A DNA stretch of 64,000 nucleotides from Poteriospumella lacustris. Taxonomy: Eukaryota > Sar > Chrysophyceae > Chromulinales > Dinobryaceae. Within the stretch, counting starts at the first letter, position 1, and every line of letters begins with the position of its first letter. Under the pieces are notes generated by a model. It worked only from the letters and a program-made list of their open reading frames with translations, searched no databases and was not told where the DNA came from. The stretch covers positions 62,001 through 126,000 of the forward strand of contig SMOI01000049.1 of NCBI GenBank assembly GCA_008000375.1, in the 5' to 3' direction. The translations under genes and the position numbers were made by a program. Shown piece after piece: positions 54,710 through 63,191 of the stretch.

Positions 54710-55330
54710 GCTGCTGCGACTAACCTTTGTGTCGGTGGACCAGGTGCAGGTCGGTCCTCGTGCCGTTGCATTAGAGCGAGGATGGTCGCCGTCGCCGCGG
54801 GTATTCTTTGTTTTGCTCCGCTTCATGTGGTGCCGCGATGTCTGATCCCGCCCGTTCAATTTTGTATACTCTTTGTTCGCCATTCGTTCTCCACTTATAC
54901 ATTGGTCTTTCGTTACATTCGCTGTAGTCTAGTCGTGTCATTTGTTTCAATATTTACTTCCTCCATTGAAGGGGGGTGCTCGCACCCGCTGTGTCCGCTT
55001 GTGTCTCTCATTGCCTTTCATTTCCTTCCCCAAACTCCGGCGTCGATCGATGCCCGGATCGTTCGTCTGCCTCCTCTCTCTTGCGTTTTACTCTTTCTTC
55101 CCTCGGCCCTGTAGAAGTTGTTAAGAGAAGTGTCGCTTGCCACCACCACCTTGACGCAGCAAGTTCAAATGTAACGCCACCCTCTTCGCCATTAATTCTC
55201 TCATCAGAGCCAATGGAATAGACATCATCACGTGTCGATTTGACTGCTTGGGCGATGTCTCTTCACTCACAGATGGACGTGTGGCAACCACACACGCGGG
55301 CATGGGCAGCGTGTACCATCGGCCCGGGGT
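54710..55330. other. convergent 3' region, PH-domain gene / proteasome gene
   Basis: 621 bp. The first 400 bp are pyrimidine-rich on the plus strand, like other 3' flanks in this half of the window. No supported gene. Confidence 0.55.
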
Positions 55331-56122
55331 CTAACTCTCGCCAACATCGACGGTTTTGGTGAGAATGTCCACCTCGTCGTCCTTGTTCTCGCCGATATCC
55401 GACGTCGGGTGCACATCGATGACGCCGTATTCTTCGAGGAGAGCCTTTGACACCGGCCTAGTCAGATCGTCGCCGCTGCGGTTCGAGCGCGGCCTCCTCA
55501 CCAACGTAACAATCTTCATTCTTCCTCCACCACTGAGAGCGTCGCGTTGAAAAGCCAGTCGTAGGCAGAGTTCTGCAAGATCAGTGAGTTCTGTGGGTGA
55601 AAGGTCTTCCCGATAGTAACTCTCACAGATCGCCAGCAAGCCAGGGGCACTGGTACCGGTGGCAGCGTAGCAATTCGATTCCGTGCGGGCTCCAATTCCA
55701 TCCATACTGCATATATAAGGTCTCCCATCCGCTGAAAGGCCAGCGATGATGGGGACAGCATTTATGGTTCCAGAGTAAAGCATCATCGACACGATTTTCG
55801 AGACATGACTCGGCAGCAGATCACAACTGTGCAACTCGTAGCGCTTGAAAACCTTGTGAAGATTACGAGCCAATGCATCCGCGTCAGACTCTAGTCCGTG
55901 AAAGCCCATCAATGTATAATCTCCAGCTTTGTAAACCTTGCGAGGACGCTGCGAGAGGAACAATCCACCAGTTCGAGGACCACTGTACCTTGAGTCCGTA
56001 GCAATGACGACACAGTCTTTCCCTCCCAACGCAAGGAATGTTCCTCCAATCCCCCGTCCATACATGGAGACAGGGATGACGCCCAGAACCAACCACCACA
56101 ACAACAGCATAGATTCGCGCAT
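55331..56122 (-). CDS. proteasome beta-3-like subunit with N-terminal hydrophobic leader and C-terminal extension
   Basis: 263 residues from the ATG at 56122. The core, from MYGRGIGGTFLALGGKDCVVIATDSR to FQRDALSGGG and MKIVTLV, aligns with proteasome beta-3 (PSMB3/Pup3), a non-catalytic subunit of the 20S core: IAGLSADGRPYICSMDGIG and the SG-C-E-S pattern match. Unlike normal beta-3, the frame begins with MRESMLLLWWLVLGVIPVS, which looks like a signal peptide or anchor, and a charged tail of about 50 residues follows. The canonical start would be the ATG at 56065. If that one is used, the protein is ordinary apart from the tail. The lack of an N-terminal Thr is normal for beta-3. Confidence 0.8.
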   Translation of the reverse strand: MRESMLLLWWLVLGVIPVSMYGRGIGGTFLALGGKDCVVIATDSRYSGPRTGGLFLSQRPRKVYKAGDYTLMGFHGLESDADALARNLHKVFKRYELHSCDLLPSHVSKIVSMMLYSGTINAVPIIAGLSADGRPYICSMDGIGARTESNCYAATGTSAPGLLAICESYYREDLSPTELTDLAELCLRLAFQRDALSGGGRMKIVTLVRRPRSNRSGDDLTRPVSKALLEEYGVIDVHPTSDIGENKDDEVDILTKTVDVGES

Positions 56123-56489
56123 ACGGATCTCGGATGTGTTTTCTGTCGATTGTTTTGCATCATCATCCGACGACGACGGTGACGGAGCTGTTCTCACCTC
56201 CCGTACCGCACGATGACGACGACACAACATTGGCCACCACGACGATACCGTCACCGTTACCTATCTGTACATGGTTTATCGGACACCGCGCTGACCTCCG
56301 ACACATACTGGAAAGCACAAGCTATCCGTCGATTGGTTGGATTGGTATTCGGTGCACGTGGTTGACAGTGCGTAATTTTTGTGGCGGCGAAACGTGAGGG
56401 ATGTTTTTCACGCCGGACGATAGACCGCAGATAAATCGACATTGACTTTGAACCACCCACAACGCCGGTTGTATAAACGATAGCGAAAA
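56123..56489. other. divergent promoter region, proteasome gene / GPCR 1
   Basis: 367 bp between opposite starts. The minus-strand frame of the proteasome gene stays open to 56254 without convincing coding character. Contains CCAAT-type sequence (GATTGGTTGGATTGG, 56331-56345). Confidence 0.55.
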
Positions 56490-57764
56490 ATGTCGTACGA
56501 GGAAAATGTTCTTTCTTGGCTCGTCGCAGTGTCAACGCTGTCGGTCGGCGCCTCTCTGGCTGTGATTCTCACGCCCATCATCTTCCGCCGCATGCGCGAC
56601 AAGCTGTTTATGCAAATCGTCGCCTTCATATCCATAGGCGATATCATTGGCAATTTCCCATACTTATTGCCATATCGAGAATATACGCTGAACTGGTACT
56701 GCGACGTGCAGGCGTTTCTTCACCTGCTGGGCTACCCGATCGAATGGATGTGGACGGCCGCCCTCGTGTATCTCCTGTACTACCTCGCAGTCGAAGGAAA
56801 AGTACCACGCAATTTGTGGCCGATGCATTTGTTGTGCTGGGGCCTGCCACTATCGTTGGACTTTCTCACGCTGACGGTGACAACGTACGCACCGGACAAC
56901 GACAGCGCCGGTGAGGTGTGCACGTACCGCATCAACAAAGCGGCGTACGTCTATCACAACGTGGCATACTACGGCCTGTTCTTCGCCAGCCTGTTCGTCA
57001 TGTTCGTCGTGTACGTGCGTATTCATTTGCTAGAATCTGTGTCGTCGAAGAACGAAAACGTGCGACAGCCGCCGTTCGTCGTGGCGAAGAACGCGCTGCG
57101 ATGGTATCCGACGATTCTGGTCGTTTTCTGGGCGCCACACATGTTGCAAGTCGTGACGCCCGGGACGCTGTTCGTCCCCGTGTACCCGTATTTGCTCTGC
57201 TGGAAGATCTGCCACGGCCTGGCCACCAGCTTCGTCTTCTTCTACCAGAGCATGGAGAGCCGCCGGCTGTGGTACGCCTACATCATCATCCCCGCCCTCC
57301 AAGCGCTGCTGGGGCGCGAGACAGTTCTGTGGCTGATCGGCGGCGATGAAAAGCTTCTGCTGTTGACCCATCGAGACAGCGACCACAGCTTCAACAGCAG
57401 CAACACCGACGACGCTTCCGCCGCGTCGCATCGCAGTCAACTCGGTGGCCCCGCCACGGCCGCCGTCGCCGTGCAGTCTCCGTCGTCGAACACGGTGTCG
57501 CCGATGTCCTCGCGGGCGACCTCCCGTGCGACCATCGACATCGACGACATTCTCGACTGCGACCTGCGGCAGTACCGGCTCAGCCAGTCGCCCAGCGTCG
57601 CCAGCGACAACCCCATGATCGCGCGGATCACCGGCAGCATTTACACCAGCACCGCCGTCAGTCGGGCCAGTGAAGACGTCCTGACGGTCGGCTCTCCCGT
57701 TCGCGCGGTAGATATCAGTGTCGATGTGCGGAGGCTTCAGCGCGAGGGGATTCAAATGGTGTGA
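56490..57764 (+). CDS. cAMP-receptor-like (class E) seven-transmembrane GPCR, paralogue 1
   Basis: 424 residues, one exon. Seven hydrophobic segments span residues 8-270, with family signatures: FMQIVAFISIGDIIGN (TM2), YPIEWMWTAALVYLLYYLAV (TM3), HLLCWGLPLSLDF (TM4, as in Dictyostelium cAR), VAYYGLFFASLF (TM5), and HGLATSFVFFYQSMESRRLW (TM7 to helix 8). Paired extracellular Cys occur in WYCDVQAF and EVCTYRI. The C-tail of about 150 residues is Ser/Thr-rich with DIDDILD and likely phosphorylated. It senses an unknown extracellular ligand and probably couples to a heterotrimeric G protein. It is one of three adjacent paralogues. Confidence 0.88.
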   Translation: MSYEENVLSWLVAVSTLSVGASLAVILTPIIFRRMRDKLFMQIVAFISIGDIIGNFPYLLPYREYTLNWYCDVQAFLHLLGYPIEWMWTAALVYLLYYLAVEGKVPRNLWPMHLLCWGLPLSLDFLTLTVTTYAPDNDSAGEVCTYRINKAAYVYHNVAYYGLFFASLFVMFVVYVRIHLLESVSSKNENVRQPPFVVAKNALRWYPTILVVFWAPHMLQVVTPGTLFVPVYPYLLCWKICHGLATSFVFFYQSMESRRLWYAYIIIPALQALLGRETVLWLIGGDEKLLLLTHRDSDHSFNSSNTDDASAASHRSQLGGPATAAVAVQSPSSNTVSPMSSRATSRATIDIDDILDCDLRQYRLSQSPSVASDNPMIARITGSIYTSTAVSRASEDVLTVGSPVRAVDISVDVRRLQREGIQMV

Positions 57765-58451
57765 GTTCGTGCGTGTCGTGCGTGTCCCTTTGTCGCTGAC
57801 GTGGTCGCAGTCGTAGTCGCAGTACGGCCCGCCAGCCCCTCCTGTCTCCCCGTTCATTTCTGCTTCGCCTTTGTTTGGTACCTGTTTTTCTCGCCGATTG
57901 CATTCGAGCCCCTGGCGTGCGGCTCCTCGTATTTGTTTGGTCATTCGTCTCTGTGTCTCCTCGTAACCCTGTCTCGGTCTTCTCAGTCAACTGCGAGAGA
58001 ACGAACCACCGCACTCGCGATGACCGTTACTGTAAGCGACTGGTAAGTGAACCGTTTTGGAAACACTTTCATGGCCGCAACGGACGTCTGGCGACAACAC
58101 AGGGGTCGGCTGTAGCAGCATCTCTTACTAGCGCCAAGGTTACACACCGGCGTTCACTGTATGTACAACCGTCGCCCAACGACAACGGCGGCGGAGGAGA
58201 ACAACGTGGGAGAAGAGGGATGAAACTACGACACTGATGAGTGCGTGTGCAGTCGGACACCGCACACGACCACTGGCACCGCGGGGGGGGGGCGCCGCTG
58301 CGGCGGCACCGCCGGGGGCACCACAGACACACACAGAAATACACAGAGACACACAGAAAACGAGAGAACACACCCCCCCAGAGGAGGAGCGGCAATCGAT
58401 GTAACTACTATTGGTGCACAGGGGGCAATGGGAGGACCGGCTTTGGTCCAC
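57765..58451. other. convergent 3' region between GPCR 1 and GPCR 2
   Basis: 687 bp. It is pyrimidine-rich on plus up to about 58020 and purine/C-rich afterwards, that is pyrimidine-rich in each gene's sense strand. It contains a poly-G run (about 58283) and an ACACAG-type simple repeat (58323-58372). No gene. Confidence 0.6.
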
Positions 58452-59489
58452 TCAGGTGACAGAATTGTGACTGTTGCGATGCAGCGGGGGCATGACGATC
58501 TCGCTGCCTTCGCGAAAGAAGCTGGGCGTCCGCGTGGACGTGTTGCTGGTCGTGGACGCCACGCTGTCGGTGCGGCCGAAGAGATCATCGGCGTCAAGGT
58601 CGTTGCCCACGCGATACAAGTCCTCCGACACCGTGCGCAGGTCTTCCTTCGGCGCGCCCTTGACGACGTACGGCAGCGACGGGTCGCAGAACTTGGCGCG
58701 GAAGTAGTGGCGCCACAGCTTGCGCGCCTCTCGACTTTGAACGAAGAAGACGACCGCCGTGGCGGTCCCGTGGAGCACCTTCCACATCAACAAGATGTCG
58801 TAGGCATGGGAGGAGTAGCCCGTGGTGCTCACGGAGGTGACGTTGTGCGGCAGCCAGAAGACGAAGAGGATCCAGCTGTACCACCGCGCCGCGTCGATCG
58901 TGACCTTGAACGCGCGCTGCTTTGCGGGAGTATCTGGGGGATTGTGTATCATGTGTACACGGAGTCGCACAAGCAACACGACCATGGTGATGAGGCAGGC
59001 GTAGAACAGGCCGTAGTAAGTCACCACGTGGTAGGCAACAGGTGCCACCTCGATCGGGATGACGCAGACTTCGTATATATTGTCAGGTGCTCGTAAGTTG
59101 CCAAACGATAGCGAACAGAGTGCTAAGACTACAGGGACGCCCCAACAGAGTAAGTGGTAGAGCCAGAGGCGGTACGGCACGTAGCCCTTGACCGAGAGAC
59201 TGTACAGGAAATAGATCAACGTCGTTGTCCACATCCACTCGATGGGGTACCCAGTGAAGTTCATGAGTCCGGACAAGGTGCACCACCACCCACCGGCGGT
59301 TCCGCGATATGGCATGACGTAGGGAATATTGCCGATCAAGTCGCCGATGGCGATGAACGCGATGATTTGCATGAAGAGCTTGTATCGCATCTGCGGAAAG
59401 AACAGCCATGTTGTAATGACTGCTAGTGACGACGACACGGAAATGATCGCGACGGTCATAATCGCCGTGAGAAACGAGGAATTCATCAT
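58452..59489 (-). CDS. cAMP-receptor-like (class E) seven-transmembrane GPCR, paralogue 2
   Basis: 345 residues from the double ATG at 59489/59486; the frame upstream starts with GTG. Same core as its neighbours: KLFMQIIAFIAIGDLIGN, YPIEWMWTTTLIYFLYSL, HLLCWGVPVVLAL, VTYYGLFYACL, LPHNVTSVS, and HGTATAVVFFVQSREARKLW. Extracellular Cys pair in WWCTLSGL and EVCVIPI. The tail is short (about 75 residues) and lacks IDDILD, although an acidic NDLDADDLFG stretch is at a comparable position. It is divergently transcribed from paralogue 3. Confidence 0.88.
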   Translation of the reverse strand: MMNSSFLTAIMTVAIISVSSSLAVITTWLFFPQMRYKLFMQIIAFIAIGDLIGNIPYVMPYRGTAGGWWCTLSGLMNFTGYPIEWMWTTTLIYFLYSLSVKGYVPYRLWLYHLLCWGVPVVLALCSLSFGNLRAPDNIYEVCVIPIEVAPVAYHVVTYYGLFYACLITMVVLLVRLRVHMIHNPPDTPAKQRAFKVTIDAARWYSWILFVFWLPHNVTSVSTTGYSSHAYDILLMWKVLHGTATAVVFFVQSREARKLWRHYFRAKFCDPSLPYVVKGAPKEDLRTVSEDLYRVGNDLDADDLFGRTDSVASTTSNTSTRTPSFFREGSEIVMPPLHRNSHNSVT

Positions 59490-59925
59490 TTCCACAGGCC
59501 TCGCCGCGAGCTAAAGTGAGCCTCTCTTCACAGAATTGAAAAGGAACGTGTCTGATCAACAACAAGCGCAAGTAGAGCGCCTCAATAGCAATTTCTGTCG
59601 CTAAGATGTATCAGGTAGAATCGACTTCGCTCGGGAATTCCAAGCAAATCGATTGTTGAAGAGTCGATGTTCCGAGCGGCGCCGTCAGCCCACCGCGACC
59701 GGTGGCCACCACGGCGACGGTTGAAGCGCTGACGTTTTGAAACCACCAATGTACGTGTTTACTCCAAACTTCACATTACAACCTACATAAAGTATATCAA
59801 TTGTAGGTGCATGAGGATCCACAATCCATCGAAGTGGCGTCGCAGGTTCAACGAGCCGGAAAGATAGATCACTGTGTTCAAAAACAAGTCACATTCGTAG
59901 TTTGGAGAAGAGGTTGGTGCAGGGC
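59490..59925. promoter_or_regulatory. bidirectional promoter region of GPCR 2 and GPCR 3
   Basis: 436 bp between head-to-head paralogue starts. No coding frame is supported. An imperfect GC-rich patch (59690-59720) lies mid-gap. Shared control of the two receptors is plausible from layout only. Confidence 0.45.
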
Positions 59926-61239
59926 ATGGACAATTGGTTGGTGTCATTGATCGTGGCAGCGACGCTGGCTGTTTTCAGCTCTTTGCTGGTGGTCCTGACG
60001 CCGATTCTCTTTCCAAGAATGCGCTCGAAGCTGTTCCAACAGATCGTTTGCTTCATCTCCATTGGTGACATCATCGGTAATATTGCTTATGTCTTTCCAT
60101 ATCGACCACAGACCGGCAATCCAGGCTGCGACATCGAGGCCTTCTTTAATTATGCGGGCTACCCGATGGAATGGATGTGGACCACCGCCCTCGCCTATCT
60201 GCTTCACGAACTGGCCGTCCGAGGACGTGTTCCTCGCAGTATGGTTCCCATTCATATTGTCTGCTGGGGAGTACCAATCGCCCTCGCCTTGCTGACGCTG
60301 GCCTTCAGCAAATACGTGAAGAACACGACGTCGTACGAGGTGTGCCGCATGCACGTGTCGACGATCCCGCTCACCTACCACATCGTCAGCTACTACGGTT
60401 TGTTCTTTCTGTGCATGGCGGTGATGTTCTGGTTGTACCTGCAGATCTATCACATGGAGCTACAGAAGGATGCCCGCGTGTTGAAGATGCCGTTCCGAGT
60501 CGCCAAACAAGCGCTGACGTGGTATCCGTTCGCCATGGCGCTTTTCTGGTTGCCGCACGCCATAACGGCGGTCAGTCCATCGATAAAGGCCGTGTATCCG
60601 TATTTCCTCATTCTCAAAGTGTACCACGCGTTGGCGGTGTCGCTGCTGTTCTTCTACCAGAGCGTCGAGTCCCGCTGGCTGTGGTACTCCACTTTCGTCG
60701 CGCCTTGCCTGCCCGGATACGTCGCGTTCCATTTGGAATGGTACATCTGTGGTTTCTCGGCCAATTATCGCAGCCACCGAGCGCTCAGCTACGTCGGCGA
60801 ACATCGCCAGACCGAGTTCTCCGTCTCGTCGCCCGTCGCGGGCGGCAGAAGTTTCTTGGAGCCGGCGACCGTTTTATCGTCGAATGTTCACCGGGTGGAC
60901 AAGGACTTCGAAGACAATGCAGCCACCTCGAGACGAGCAGATGCGCCGTACCGACCGTCGGTAAATGATGATTCGCGGTTGATTTGCATCGACGACATCC
61001 TGGACATGATCATGCAGGAAGAGGACGTCGCCTCCGTCGTCAGCAAGGACCGCGACAGTGCCCAGTCCTTCCGAATATCCCACTTCTTCGGTGGAAGCGC
61101 GCCTGCTGCCCAGCAGTCCAGCACAACAGATGCGTTTGCTACTACTGGTACACGTGGGTCTGAAGTGCAGCTGGCATCGACTCGCGGCGCGACCGACACG
61201 AATCCGTTGCACCACGCTCGCCACGATATTGATTTCTGA
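59926..61239 (+). CDS. cAMP-receptor-like (class E) seven-transmembrane GPCR, paralogue 3
   Basis: 437 residues from the ATG at 59926 (MDNWLVSLIVAATLAVFSS); the upstream in-frame codons begin with TTG. The seven-helix core matches the neighbours: KLFQQIVCFISIGDIIGN, YPMEWMWTTALAYLLHELAV, HIVCWGVPIALAL, VSYYGLFFLCMAV, LPHAITAVS and HALAVSLLFFYQSVESRWLW. Extracellular Cys pair in PGCDIEAF and EVCRMHV. The long tail (about 170 residues) carries ICIDDILDMIMQEED, sharing IDDILD with paralogue 1. Closest overall resemblance in TM2-TM4 is to paralogue 1. Ligand unknown. Confidence 0.88.
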   Translation: MDNWLVSLIVAATLAVFSSLLVVLTPILFPRMRSKLFQQIVCFISIGDIIGNIAYVFPYRPQTGNPGCDIEAFFNYAGYPMEWMWTTALAYLLHELAVRGRVPRSMVPIHIVCWGVPIALALLTLAFSKYVKNTTSYEVCRMHVSTIPLTYHIVSYYGLFFLCMAVMFWLYLQIYHMELQKDARVLKMPFRVAKQALTWYPFAMALFWLPHAITAVSPSIKAVYPYFLILKVYHALAVSLLFFYQSVESRWLWYSTFVAPCLPGYVAFHLEWYICGFSANYRSHRALSYVGEHRQTEFSVSSPVAGGRSFLEPATVLSSNVHRVDKDFEDNAATSRRADAPYRPSVNDDSRLICIDDILDMIMQEEDVASVVSKDRDSAQSFRISHFFGGSAPAAQQSSTTDAFATTGTRGSEVQLASTRGATDTNPLHHARHDIDF

Positions 61240-62008
61240 CCCCATCGCACATCGCGTTTGCCATGCTGCCCCTTTCTCTTCCGATTCTGTTATGTTCTCT
61301 TTGGCGTCTCTCCTGCCCTTCTCATCATCGATTGATTTGTTACCAGTCTCCCCCTTTTGATTAGATGTGGGCACTAGACGTTACACTAGCCGTCCGTTGT
61401 AGGTATCGTACCATTATCTCCGCGACGTGTCCAGTTCCACACACCGATATATTCAACTCATGTCTCCTTGACCGCGACCCATTGATATTGCAGCGGTATT
61501 GCTTCCAGTTATCCTCGCTCCTCTTTGTAAAGTCCATTCGTAAATGTGTTCGCCGTCTTCACACTCCACCGTCCCTCCCGCCGGGCGGCAGTTCCGTCCA
61601 CCGCCGAAGAACCGTTTCATCTCTCGCGGTCGCGGTGCTGCCTGTGTTGTGGACGGTGACGGTGACGGTGACAGGGGGGGTAGATACGGCAGTAGAATTA
61701 GAAGAGCGAGGAAGAGTGTAGGTCTATTCTAGATTGGATGCAGGAGGGTAACAGCAATCGTGTCGTGGGTATCAACACCCACGACCACGATTGTACAGCA
61801 AATACAGACGACAAATGGAAACGAGTTTGAGCGATAAGAGGCATAATGGGTAATGGCTGAGAGACACGCGAGGTGAATTAGAAAAAGTTCAGTTAATTAG
61901 ATGGGGGATTCCGTTCTAGTTTCCCCACAACATGTACGAGACAGTACAGAGATCGAGTGAAGAGCCAGTACAACGATAACAATTCAGCGAATAGGTCAGG
62001 AAAGCTGT
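61240..62008. other. convergent 3' region, GPCR 3 / HIG1-type gene
   Basis: 769 bp. 61240-61640 is strongly pyrimidine-rich on the plus strand (3' flank of GPCR 3). It has a short GGTGAC repeat (61645-61671) followed by a G-run, and from 61730 the composition is ordinary. There is an inverted-repeat-like element at 61757-61792 (TCGTGTCGTGGGTATC / ACCCACGACCACGA). Confidence 0.55.
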
Positions 62009-62641
62009 TTAATGCGCTTCGGTCTTGTGGCGCTTCTCTTCCTCTTCAGGCTCCAAGAAGCGACCGCGACGATCCATGTACTCACGGAAGGCCATGGTGG
62101 TCAACAAGATAGACAAGACACCACCCTGGGCGAAGACACGCGAGTGCATGATCTTCTGCGACAACGTCAAGTGCGTGTTGTGCATCTGAGTGGTCAAGAT
62201 ACCGCCAGCAAGAGGGACACCCAAGGCGGCAATCATCTGGAAAGGATGATCGTAGATGTAGTTCATGACGATGTGATGAGCTGGGAGATGCGAGTGCTTT
62301 TGGATTTCCACGACAGGGTCCTTGGACATGCCGTACTTATGAGGACGCAACAAGGCGTCAGTCATGGTCGTCTCGAACACGAACGAGAAGGTTCCGATGA
62401 AGGTCATGGTGGGAATAGCCCACTTGATAGAAATCGAAGTGAAGCGGTTGAAGTTCTTGTTGCGATAAGCCACAAAGGCAGTACCAGCCGCGGCCGCAGC
62501 AGTCAAACCAAGACTCCACTTGGTGGCCTCCCACAAGGACAGATCCATGATCTGTTGCTTGCGAAGCTTGTCACCAAGACCTGCATCCGAAGAGGCAGTA
62601 TCGTAACGAGAAGAAGACGAAGGGGGCGTTTCCTTGTGCAT
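62009..62641 (-). CDS. HIG1-type mitochondrial inner-membrane protein
   Basis: 210 residues, one exon. There are three or four hydrophobic segments: WSLGLTAAAAAGTAFVAY, WAIPTMTFIGTFSFVFE, FQMIAALGVPLAGGILT and AQGGVLSILLTTMAF. The stretch IMHSRVFAQGG resembles the R-V-x-A-Q-G signature of the hypoxia-induced HIG1/Rcf1 family, which helps assemble or stabilise respiratory-chain supercomplexes. The protein is longer than animal HIG1 (about 100 residues), with an extra N-terminal membrane pair and a charged C-tail (EPEEEEKRHK). Assignment is by this motif and topology and is moderate. Confidence 0.6.
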   Translation of the reverse strand: MHKETPPSSSSRYDTASSDAGLGDKLRKQQIMDLSLWEATKWSLGLTAAAAAGTAFVAYRNKNFNRFTSISIKWAIPTMTFIGTFSFVFETTMTDALLRPHKYGMSKDPVVEIQKHSHLPAHHIVMNYIYDHPFQMIAALGVPLAGGILTTQMHNTHLTLSQKIMHSRVFAQGGVLSILLTTMAFREYMDRRGRFLEPEEEEKRHKTEAH

Positions 62642-63191
62642 GGTTGATAGTTGTTTGAAGCGAAGTTGCTTTGACGCGAAGTTGGTTACTTAAGTTTGAT
62701 TGTTTTAAGTTGTGAATTATGCAACCACTCTTGCATGATTCCTGGACGAAAGAAGCGTTGCAGGCCTGCACTCTTTTTAGATCCAAGCCCCACAAACAAG
62801 AAGGCTTTCAGTGGCAGAAACTTCTCCGACGCTGGCACTTCCGTTGAAAGCGACCACGAAGAAGTGGGGCTGCGCGACACACAAGTGGTGTCTCCCCAGG
62901 GGTGTGCCCTTGGGACACCACTCACCGGCGAAGGAGTGCGATAGGAAAGCACCACCGTGAAGCGGATGTCGGTTCCTATTGTACTTTGGACATTGAACTT
63001 CAACACTTCAACATGGCCGTACCACTCGTTCGTACACTTCGTCACTGAGTCAAATCATCGCTGGTGGATGGATGACGAGAACTACGATGAAACCTGTCGT
63101 CATTCGTGTACGTTCCGGTAAATGATCAACCGCCCCCATTTATACTTACACGGCAACCAACACACTGGGTACGAAACTTTCTGTCGCTATT
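62642..63191. other. gap between HIG1-type gene and sulfotransferase gene
   Basis: 550 bp holding the HIG1-type promoter and the sulfotransferase 3' flank. Short frames only; nothing recognised. Confidence 0.6.

Noticed and set aside
57030-57944. 304-aa minus-strand frame opposite GPCR 1
   Set aside because: Lacks any fold pattern, while the plus frame gives seven clean transmembrane segments shared with two paralogues.
62012-62647. 211-aa plus-strand frame
   Set aside because: Antisense shadow of the HIG1-type gene; no membrane or domain pattern.
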